This document shows positions 1-5,823 of a stretch of 6,558 bases of DNA, in pieces (the first letter of the stretch is position 1; each line of letters begins with the position of its first letter). Made by a program: the position numbers and the translations under genes. The notes beneath the pieces were generated by a model. It was not told where the DNA came from. It searched no databases and was given only the letters and a program-made list of their open reading frames with translations. The stretch is from Pseudomonadota bacterium (GTDB lineage: Bacteria > Pseudomonadota > Gammaproteobacteria > Burkholderiales > Burkholderiaceae_D): the NCBI GenBank assembly GCA_023435945.1, contig JAEZLB010000226.1, forward strand, positions 1-6,558, given 5' to 3'.

Positions 1-245
1 GACTAGCCCGTTCGAGCGCGCGCGAAGTTGTCGAGATCTATGCGGCATGGGTCCATGAGCCGACCATCCCGGAAACCGTCTTGCGCGCAACGGATATTGC
101 GGAGCTGGCGCAGATTTCGTTTTGGGATGCGTTGATTCTCGCGTCCGCCGAAAAGTCTGGCGCCGCGACCCTGTACAGCGAAGACCTGAACCACGGTCAA
201 TCCATTGTCGGCATCCAGATCGTCAATCCGCTGCGGTCCAGCTGA
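1..245 (+). CDS. PIN-domain protein, VapC-like toxin, C-terminal part (cut by left edge)
   Basis: An open frame enters from the left edge, with the first complete codon at position 3, and ends at TGA 243-245, giving 80 visible residues. The C-terminal half matches the end of PIN-domain ribonucleases. ISFWDALILASA carries the third conserved acidic residue (D in FWDAL), and TLYSEDLNHGQ carries the fourth (D in SEDL). The protein then ends in the usual short strand, VGIQIVNPL. PIN proteins of this size (about 130 residues) are mostly VapC toxins, Mg-dependent RNases that cut tRNA or rRNA and are held inactive by a small antitoxin encoded just upstream. That partner and the N-terminal catalytic Asp/Glu lie outside the window, so toxin status is inferred. 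The gene converges on the peptidase gene and looks unrelated to the receptor module. Confidence 0.85.
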   Translation, partial: LARSSAREVVEIYAAWVHEPTIPETVLRATDIAELAQISFWDALILASAEKSGAATLYSEDLNHGQSIVGIQIVNPLRSS

Positions 246-554
246 AGCAGCGCCTGTCTATCAAGCGCCGTGAAAATTCCTCGCTCTGCGGGAATGCCTT
301 AGCAATCATTGGACGAGCACTGATCTTCCGCTAGACAGTGCAATCCGGACTGAAACAATCAGATCGAATCGCAAATTTCCATCGCGTTCATCGGGCCGAG
401 GGTCCTTGCCCTGAAGGAAGGACGACTTGCGAGAGGCCTGAAGATTTGTCTGTGAGGCGCTGAGGTTGGAGGTGTACAGCGCCGGTGTTGATGTGTGACC
501 TCTGGATCAACTCGACATGCCACCTTGCAAACCTGACACCGAGCCCGCGCGAGG
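246..554. other. Non-coding gap between converging genes
   Basis: This 309-bp stretch separates the stop of the PIN gene (plus strand) from the stop of the S9 peptidase gene (minus strand). Short open frames cross it on both strands, but none has a recognisable domain, a good ribosome binding site or coding-like codon use; the longest on the minus strand (359-595) overlaps the peptidase 3' end. It holds a few small inverted repeats, such as TCCTT/AAGGA at 403-407/414-418 and the 7-bp repeat listed separately. It is the expected place for termination of both converging transcripts. No tRNA, attachment site or insertion-sequence end was recognised. Confidence 0.6.
456..483. terminator. Weak hairpin between converging genes, possible terminator
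   Basis: A perfect 7-bp inverted repeat, GGCGCTG (456-462) and CAGCGCC (477-483), encloses a 14-nt loop. It lies about 70 bp past the peptidase stop and 210 bp past the PIN stop. Neither strand has a T-run after the stem, so it is not a canonical intrinsic terminator. It is recorded because it is the best GC-rich stem in the convergent gap; Rho-dependent termination is equally possible. Confidence 0.25.
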
Positions 555-2876
555 CTACAGCTCCGAAGTCTTAAGATAGCGGTCGAACCACGCAATCAAC
601 CGCTGCAGATAATCGCGCTGGTTCGCAATGGTCCAAGTCCCTTGCCAATGGCCTTCGCCTTCGTAGCGCGCGTACTCGACGCGCTTGCCGAGGCGGCGAA
701 GCGCCGAGAAGGTCTGATCCGCCAGCCGCGGATTGACATCTTCACTCCCGTTCACGATCAACAAGGGGGTGGTGACACGATCCATGTAGTGCAGAGGTGA
801 GTTCTCGATATAGCGGGACCGATGCTCCCACGGGCTACCGCCCATGCGCGCCTGACCAGTTTCCGCCCAGGACATCAGATAGTTCGTGCCGTCGGGCCGG
901 AGCGAGCCGTGGGCCGTAATGAGATCGCCGATGCTCGCCGAGGCCATCGCCGCCTTGAAGCGCGTAGTTTGAACGAGCAGCGACAACGTACTGTAGCCGC
1001 CGTAGCTATGGCCCATCAAACCAATGCGATCTGGATCGGCCACGCCCAGCTCGACCGCTCGATCGACGCCCGGCATCACGCTCTTCAGCAGATCCAACAT
1101 CGGCGTACCCACGTTCAAACGAGAATCGGCCATCAGGACTGCGTAGCCACGCGTGGCTAAAAGGTGCAAGTTGTCGACAGGCGCAGAGCCGAATCCAAAC
1201 TCATTGAGGTAGTTTGAAATATCGACGCCCCCATACACCTTGACGATCATCGGATAGCGCTGCCCCGGCCGATAGTCGGAGGGATAGAGCAGCGCTCCCC
1301 GCAAGGTATCTCCGTCGACAGAGCGCCACTCGATCAGCTTCACATTGCCCAACGGCACATTTTCAAGATCTGGCCCCACTTTGCTCAGCACGCGGAAGGA
1401 AGGACGGCCGTTCACGCCAGCGAGGCGCCATTGAGGATGGCTCGACCCGTCTTCCACGACGAAGGCCACCGCATTGCCGTCCGCGGAGACAGTCACTCCC
1501 TCGGAGTAACCGTGATAGCGCTTGTGCTCCTCGAATATTTGCGTGATCTGCCCGGAACGAAGATCGATGCGCGCGAGACCCATTTTTTTGGTCGCAGGAC
1601 TGTGGGTGAACATCACGGCGGTGTGAGCATCCAGCGTCCAAAGCTTGCCGGGCCGAATTTCGATAGGTCGCAGTCGCACGTCGTTCGAGCGCGTGAGCGC
1701 CATGGCGCTCGAACCATCGATGGCCGCGCGCCACACCACCGCATCCCTAGCAAAGTACACGTACTCGCCTGCATCGTCCCAATAGACGTGACCGCCGCCA
1801 CCATTGCCCTCCTTGACCGGCAATCCCGGTGCGATCAGCCTCTTCTGTCCGTCCGAGACGGATACGAGGTACGCCTCATCGGTGGCGCCTGCCGGCCCAG
1901 ATGTTTGATATGCGATCTGATCGCCTCGCGGAGACCAGCTGAATGCCGGTTCGTGGGGATAGTTGGCGAACCGGAACGACTCGATCAACACGGTGGTGGT
2001 CGATGAAGCGATGTCATGGACCGAGATGGCGGCTGTCATCTGCTGAGAGCCGGCTCGCTCATATCCGTGTAATGACAGCCACGCGAGCTTTCGGCCGTCT
2101 GGCGACAGCGCCTTATGCACCACGCGCTGTTCGCTCGCGATACGGTGCACGGCGCCGGTATCCGTATTCAGAATCGCCAGGTCAGCCAGCCACATGTCCA
2201 CGTTAACCTGGCCGGAGTTCGGGAGCGCTTCCGGTGCCGCTGGATCGAAGCTGAAGACAGTCACCGTCGACTCGCCCGCCGATTTCTCTACCGGCGCCCT
2301 GCCCAGCAGACGCTCCTCGTACGCTCCCGCGGGCAGATTTACAGGCTCCAGAGCTATCACGATGGACCTGCCATCCGGCAGCCATTCGACGTCCAAGAGC
2401 GCCGACTCCATATCAGCCACCCTAACATCCATGACTTGTCTGAAGGCTCCGGAACCGCGGTCCCAGGCCCAAAGACGTGCTTCGTCCGCCGTCGTCGCAC
2501 CCGCTCGATCGGTGAGAAACAACAGTCGGCGTCCGTCTGGCGACCAGACCGGCCCCCAACTGTTACCTTGACCCTGTGTGAGATTGCGTGGCCCGGCTCC
2601 ATCACGGTCGCTCAGCCATACGTCGCCGCCCCGCGCAGTCCACGGCAGTTTGGTTCGCAAGGAGTTGCGCTGCGCCTCCGCGGTGTCAACCATTCCCTGC
2701 ACTCGCCTGGGATCAACGACGGTGTAGGCGGCTGTACCATCAACAGAGAGGGCAACCTTCGAGAATGCCGCCAGCCTTGGCGCGGTCAACACCTCGTCGA
2801 TGGATAACTCCGCGGCACTCGCGCAGGAAAACACCAATCCCATCCAACACACCACGGAACATGCAGCGTTCTTCAT
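555..2876 (-). CDS. Exported S9-family (prolyl oligopeptidase-like) serine peptidase
   Basis: This encodes a 773-residue serine peptidase, counted from the ATG at 2876. Residues 1-21 form a signal peptide (MKNAACSVV..., cleavage near ASA|AE), so the enzyme should act in the periplasm or outside the cell. Residues about 30-505 look like a beta-propeller with PD40-type blades (VWSPDGRR near 111, ALSPDGRK near 256, FSWSPRGD near 312). Residues about 515-773 form the alpha/beta hydrolase. VYGG at 547-550 fits the oxyanion region, GHSYGG supplies nucleophile S624, NGSEDVNP the acid D713, and EGEGHW the base H743. The spacing (89 and 30 residues) fits the S9 family. Members cut short peptides, often after proline; relatives include the lasso-peptide isopeptidases, but the bond cut here is unknown. 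The gene lies about 160 bp downstream of the receptor on the same strand and is probably co-expressed with it. The start is uncertain: GTG 2906 (AGGA eight bases upstream) and ATG 2894 are in frame. A TTG at 2978 is unlikely because it would bury the signal peptide. Confidence 0.9.
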   Translation of the reverse strand: MKNAACSVVCWMGLVFSCASAAELSIDEVLTAPRLAAFSKVALSVDGTAAYTVVDPRRVQGMVDTAEAQRNSLRTKLPWTARGGDVWLSDRDGAGPRNLTQGQGNSWGPVWSPDGRRLLFLTDRAGATTADEARLWAWDRGSGAFRQVMDVRVADMESALLDVEWLPDGRSIVIALEPVNLPAGAYEERLLGRAPVEKSAGESTVTVFSFDPAAPEALPNSGQVNVDMWLADLAILNTDTGAVHRIASEQRVVHKALSPDGRKLAWLSLHGYERAGSQQMTAAISVHDIASSTTTVLIESFRFANYPHEPAFSWSPRGDQIAYQTSGPAGATDEAYLVSVSDGQKRLIAPGLPVKEGNGGGGHVYWDDAGEYVYFARDAVVWRAAIDGSSAMALTRSNDVRLRPIEIRPGKLWTLDAHTAVMFTHSPATKKMGLARIDLRSGQITQIFEEHKRYHGYSEGVTVSADGNAVAFVVEDGSSHPQWRLAGVNGRPSFRVLSKVGPDLENVPLGNVKLIEWRSVDGDTLRGALLYPSDYRPGQRYPMIVKVYGGVDISNYLNEFGFGSAPVDNLHLLATRGYAVLMADSRLNVGTPMLDLLKSVMPGVDRAVELGVADPDRIGLMGHSYGGYSTLSLLVQTTRFKAAMASASIGDLITAHGSLRPDGTNYLMSWAETGQARMGGSPWEHRSRYIENSPLHYMDRVTTPLLIVNGSEDVNPRLADQTFSALRRLGKRVEYARYEGEGHWQGTWTIANQRDYLQRLIAWFDRYLKTSEL

Positions 2877-2914
2877 CCCCCTCACCGGGAGCATCTCGTG
2901 TTTCACCAGATGTT

Positions 2915-2918
2915 TCCT
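2915..2918 (-). promoter_or_regulatory. Candidate ribosome binding site for an upstream GTG start of the S9 peptidase
   Basis: On the minus strand AGGA (within TTAGGAAAC) sits eight bases before the in-frame GTG at 2904-2906. This would add ten residues (MKHEMLPVRG) before the MKNAAC signal peptide. The competing ATG at 2876 has GGTGA ending four bases before it, and the ATG at 2894 has no clear site. The sequence alone does not decide; all three starts keep a usable signal peptide. Confidence 0.35.
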
Positions 2919-2925
2919 AACGTAG

Positions 2926-2953
2926 TTTGTATGGTGATCTTCCGCTCGAGCAA
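2926..2953 (-). promoter_or_regulatory. Weak sigma70-like promoter candidate upstream of the peptidase
   Basis: On the minus strand TTGCTC (2953-2948) and TACAAA (2931-2926) are separated by 16 bp, upstream of all plausible peptidase starts and downstream of the GC-rich hairpin. The match to TTGACA/TATAAT is poor in the -35 box and fair in the -10 box. The surrounding 2901-2940 stretch is the most AT-rich part of the gap. It would allow expression independent of the receptor transcript, but such a match is common by chance. Confidence 0.15.
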
Positions 2954-2980
2954 AGCGCCGCGAGCGAGCCCGTGACAAAT

Positions 2981-3019
2981 GGCTGCGTAGCAGCCGGGCC
3001 GGCGCAGAGCCGGCTCGGC
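2981..3019 (-). other. Compound GC-rich hairpin between receptor and peptidase genes
   Basis: Two stems overlap here. One is a perfect 6-bp stem, GGCTGC/GCAGCC (2981-2986/2990-2995), with a 3-nt loop. The other is a longer stem, 2993-3003 with 3009-3019, built on two GCCGGC copies around a 5-nt loop, with one mismatch on the minus strand. They share 2993-2995, so they cannot both form fully. The structure begins about 17 bases after the receptor stop. On the minus strand the distal stem is followed by ATTTGT rather than a true U-run. It could be a leaky terminator, an mRNA 3'-end stabiliser that sets unequal receptor and peptidase levels, or a REP-like element. Confidence 0.55.
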
Positions 3020-3023
3020 CGCG

Positions 3024-3031
3024 CCCCCCCC
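3024..3031. repeat. Run of eight C (G on the minus strand) after the receptor stop
   Basis: Eight consecutive C on the plus strand lie four bases past the receptor stop codon in the gene's direction (G8 in the mRNA). The tract is outside any coding frame, so length changes would not alter a protein. It directly precedes the GC-rich hairpin and is a likely spot for sequencing or replication slippage. Confidence 0.8.
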
Positions 3032-3035
3032 TGAA

Positions 3036-5723
3036 CTACCAGCGCTTGGCGATGGCGACGCTGAGGAATCTGCCGACCGGCGAATAGTTCGTCGGGTCGT
3101 AGCTCATGACGCCTGGAGACGTCCGCGAACTTTGCGGCGGCTCGCGATCGAAGATGTTCTGCACGGCCAGGATGACCTCCACACCATGCAGCCACCCTTC
3201 CGCGGACCTGCCTCTGTACGCCAGTGAGGCGTCAACCGTGGTGAAGGAAGCGGTCTTGTTGCCGTCACCGAAGAAGGTGTCCTTGACCCCGCCGAGGTGG
3301 TCGACAAACATGCCCGTGGTCCACGACTCAGTGCTCCAGGTCAGTCCGGCGCGTCCCCTCAGGTGCGGGGGATTGAAAACCATCCCCGCCAGATCGAAGC
3401 TCGGCGAGCCGGGCAACGTCCGTTGCTCGCTGTCGAGCCAGCTGGCATTGCCTGTCAATCTCAGCTCACCCCGCTGCAGATCGATGCGGTAGCGTAACGC
3501 CAGATCCACACCGTTGATCCTCTGCAAGCTCACGTTCGTGAAGCGGCTGTCCTGAAGCACGACCACGTTCTGCGGGATATAGTCGCCGCCGCTATAGTTC
3601 GTCAGCCCCATCGCCGCCAGATCGATGAAACCCTGCTGCAGAATCGGTGACGGCCACATGTATGCGTAATCGGCGAGCTCGGGATTGCTGAACACGCTTT
3701 GGCCCGCCGCGTAAGGCGACAGAACCCGCTGATCGTACTTCACGTCGAACACGCTCAGCTCAGCCTCCAGGCCTGGCAAGGCGCGAGGATGCAGCGCGAG
3801 CATACCCACCCAGGTAGTCGCCTCTTCAGGTTGCAGATCGGTGTTTCCACCCATCACAGCCATTACCGTGGAGTCCGCGGGATAGCCCTCCACGCCAAAG
3901 TCGGCAAGCTGGGTGAGATAGACATAGTTCTCGCCGTATCTCTGCGCGAGCGTCGGCGCTTTGAACGAACGACCCCAGGATCCCTTCAGATCGAAGTCCG
4001 GAGTCGGTGAGTACACGAGGCCGACTTTCGGTGTGGCGATATCGCCCATGCCGGCGTAGTCCTCGTAGCGCGCCGCGAGATTCAACGACAGCCGCTCGAT
4101 GAGCTTCACCTGATTGACCGCCCCGATGAACGGTACATGCAGTTCCGCGTAGCCGAAATGGCTCGCTTGATCGCCTTGGGCTGCCGCGCCATCCAGTACG
4201 TTGGAGTATTCGTTGCGCCGATAGCCCGCACCCAGTGCAAGACGCACCTGGCCGCCCGGCAAATCCATCACTGCGCCTTCAGCCCCCGCCTCGAACGACT
4301 CGGTCCGGTTTGCAGTCTTTTCCGGATAGCTGAAGGAAGGCGTGCCGTCCAGCAAGAGATAGCCCTGATTCCTGCGCATCTCGTCCTTGCCATAGCTGGC
4401 ACTGAGCGTCGCCTCCCAGTCTCGAACGAGAGCGAGCGTCAACGAAGGAGCCACCGCGAAGTTGATGTCATCCGTTGCACCGACGCTGATCATCGACAAA
4501 GTGTGCGTGGCCAGCTGCGAGCGCTCGTTGTATAGGGCGTCGATGCTGAAGGTTGCAGATGCGGCCACATCCTGATGAGCGCTGAGAAGAAAGCTGTTGC
4601 GCTCCAGCTGCGGATACAACATGTAAGGATCGTTCATGTAACGCAGGTAGTCGCGGTCGCTGGCCAATATCGGCTCATCCTTCTTGTACTCGTAAGTCGC
4701 GATGAATCCGCCGCTCTCCCAGGTGGTGCCGCCCACCAAGCTGTATTGCTGCTGTTCCCCACCGCCCTGGGTAGAAACGCCGTAGCGAGCGCCGAGCGCC
4801 ATGCCATCGAAATCGCGCTTCAGAATGACGTTGGCCACGCCCGCAACGGCATCGGATCCGTAAAGCGCCGATGCGCCATCTGCTACGATCTCTATGCGCT
4901 CAACCGCCTCGACAGGAATGGCGGAAATATCGATTGCCTGCCCGCTGCCATTGAACGCCAGACGTCTGCCGTTGAGCAGCGTCAACGTAGCGTCCGGACC
5001 GAGACCGCGCAGATTGAGAGCCGATCCGCCAGTCACGTTGCCATTGCCAGGGCCGGAGTAGAACTGCACTGCCCCTCCTGGATTCTGTCCGCCGCTGAAG
5101 TTCTGCGGGATATCGCGAATGACGTCCCCGAGATCGCCATATCCCGCCTGCTTGATTTCACCTTGGGTGATGGTAGTTACCGGCGAAACCGGAGGCGCGC
5201 CCCTTACGCGCGACCCGGTCACGATCAACTCTTCCAAGCGAACCGCGTTGCGCTCATCGGCCGCATCTCTGGGTGGGAGATCACTTGCGGCTTCTGTACT
5301 CGTCGACACCTCGCCTTGGAGACTCGCCAGACGAACGCCGTGAGCAGGTTGCTCGACGCGGCTGGCTCGACCATCGAGGCTAACCGGTCGAATCGGCGTC
5401 GCTTGATCGCTCTTCTCTCGCGTCACCGTCACCGTCCGCTCATTCACAAACTCGAACGTCAGCCCCGTATCTCGCAGCAACTCGCGCAGCGTTTCTTCAT
5501 CCGATTGACCGGCGCGGGCGCCGGGAGACATCACACCTTTGGCGACTTCTGCGCTGTAAACCACTTGTAGTGGCGATTGGCGGGAGAATGCTTCGAGCGC
5601 ATCGACCAGCGGTTGCGGCGGCAGCGGATTCGGAAGGCCTTGCGCCAGCAGCGCTGCGGACGAGCAGATCGAAAGGGCCGCAACGATGGCTGCGGACAGA
5701 CGGGCGTTCTTCTTGTGTTGCAC
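3036..5723 (-). CDS. TonB-dependent outer-membrane receptor with N-terminal STN signalling domain
   Basis: This encodes an 895-residue outer-membrane receptor that would import a ligand using TonB-ExbBD energy and signal its presence. Residues 1-27 are a signal peptide (MQHKKNARLS..., cleavage after LLA). Residues about 31-101 form an STN domain (PLVDALEAFSRQSPLQVVYS... DTGLTFEFV... TVTVTRE), found in FecA/FpvA-type transducers, where it contacts FecR in the periplasm. A low-complexity linker (102-160) leads to a TonB-box-like EELIVTGS (164-171). The plug follows at about 175-305, with LNLRGLGPDATLTLLNGRR, VERIEIVADGASALYGSDAVAGVANVI and related motifs. The 22-strand-type barrel runs to the C-terminus and ends NIFDREPP...VAIAKRW, with the terminal aromatic residue expected for outer-membrane insertion. 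Size and domain order are normal and no frameshift is seen. The GTG start has a strong Shine-Dalgarno, GGGGAG. It is flanked by fecR upstream and the S9 peptidase downstream on the same strand. The ligand cannot be read from sequence; a peptide is suggested by the neighbour. Confidence 0.95.
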   Translation of the reverse strand: MQHKKNARLSAAIVAALSICSSAALLAQGLPNPLPPQPLVDALEAFSRQSPLQVVYSAEVAKGVMSPGARAGQSDEETLRELLRDTGLTFEFVNERTVTVTREKSDQATPIRPVSLDGRASRVEQPAHGVRLASLQGEVSTSTEAASDLPPRDAADERNAVRLEELIVTGSRVRGAPPVSPVTTITQGEIKQAGYGDLGDVIRDIPQNFSGGQNPGGAVQFYSGPGNGNVTGGSALNLRGLGPDATLTLLNGRRLAFNGSGQAIDISAIPVEAVERIEIVADGASALYGSDAVAGVANVILKRDFDGMALGARYGVSTQGGGEQQQYSLVGGTTWESGGFIATYEYKKDEPILASDRDYLRYMNDPYMLYPQLERNSFLLSAHQDVAASATFSIDALYNERSQLATHTLSMISVGATDDINFAVAPSLTLALVRDWEATLSASYGKDEMRRNQGYLLLDGTPSFSYPEKTANRTESFEAGAEGAVMDLPGGQVRLALGAGYRRNEYSNVLDGAAAQGDQASHFGYAELHVPFIGAVNQVKLIERLSLNLAARYEDYAGMGDIATPKVGLVYSPTPDFDLKGSWGRSFKAPTLAQRYGENYVYLTQLADFGVEGYPADSTVMAVMGGNTDLQPEEATTWVGMLALHPRALPGLEAELSVFDVKYDQRVLSPYAAGQSVFSNPELADYAYMWPSPILQQGFIDLAAMGLTNYSGGDYIPQNVVVLQDSRFTNVSLQRINGVDLALRYRIDLQRGELRLTGNASWLDSEQRTLPGSPSFDLAGMVFNPPHLRGRAGLTWSTESWTTGMFVDHLGGVKDTFFGDGNKTASFTTVDASLAYRGRSAEGWLHGVEVILAVQNIFDREPPQSSRTSPGVMSYDPTNYSPVGRFLSVAIAKRW

Positions 5724-5773
5724 GAGTCACTCCCCAATCGCGACTGTATGGGTCGCTTGCTGTTGTGACTCGT
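5722..5773 (-). promoter_or_regulatory. Inverted repeat that can fold over the receptor's translation start
   Basis: A perfect 9-bp inverted repeat pairs ACGAGTCAC (5722-5730 on the plus strand) with GTGACTCGT (5765-5773) across 34 bp. In the mRNA the 3' arm covers the last G of the Shine-Dalgarno, the spacer and the first two bases of the GTG start codon. The rest of the Shine-Dalgarno sits in the loop. A second 5-bp stem, GCGAC/GTCGC (5740-5744/5752-5756), nests inside with a 7-nt loop. The upstream arm can also pair locally (ACTC/GAGT, 5768-5779), giving a competing fold. The repeat is visible directly; a role in translational control, or as a protein operator, is inference. Confidence 0.45.
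5730..5735 (-). promoter_or_regulatory. Strong Shine-Dalgarno fixing the receptor's GTG start
   Basis: On the minus strand GGGGAG is followed by six bases (TGACTC) and then GTG at 5723-5721. The next codons encode a basic n-region (QHKKNARL) and a hydrophobic stretch, a standard signal peptide. This supports GTG rather than any later ATG as the start. Confidence 0.8.
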
Positions 5774-5779
5774 ATGAGT

Positions 5780-5805
5780 GAGGTGCGCGAGAAATCGGGC
5801 ACCTC
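5780..5805 (-). terminator. Hairpin after the fecR stop, possible attenuator
   Basis: A perfect 7-bp inverted repeat, GAGGTGC/GCACCTC (5780-5786/5799-5805), with a 12-nt loop lies about 20 bases beyond the fecR stop and before the receptor leader. There is no U-run after it on the minus strand, so full intrinsic termination is unlikely. It may act as a partial terminator or a processing/stability element that separates regulator and receptor transcript levels. Confidence 0.35.
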
Positions 5806-5823
5806 GCGGAAGAAGATTCTCGA

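Noticed and set aside
246..554. Lasso-peptide or other small precursor gene in the gap beside the peptidase
   Set aside because: No short frame showed a leader with the expected Gly/Thr features or a ribosome site; nothing supports a precursor in this gap.
359..595. 78-codon minus-strand open frame beyond the peptidase stop
   Set aside because: It overlaps the peptidase 3' end in another frame, is rich in Arg/Ser/Cys without a domain, and has no clear ribosome site. It does not look like a peptide precursor.
2115..2807. 230-codon plus-strand open frame antisense to the peptidase
   Set aside because: It is Arg/His-rich with no domain and is the mirror of well-supported peptidase coding sequence.
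2046..3017. 12-bp direct repeat AGAGCCGGCTCG at 2046-2057 and 3006-3017
   Set aside because: One copy is inside peptidase coding sequence and the other in the intergenic hairpin. A short GC-rich palindromic core can recur by chance and no further copies were noticed.
4575..5570. 331-codon plus-strand open frame antisense to the receptor
   Set aside because: It lies entirely opposite a confidently identified receptor gene, has no recognisable domain, and is the kind of long antisense frame that GC-rich genes generate.
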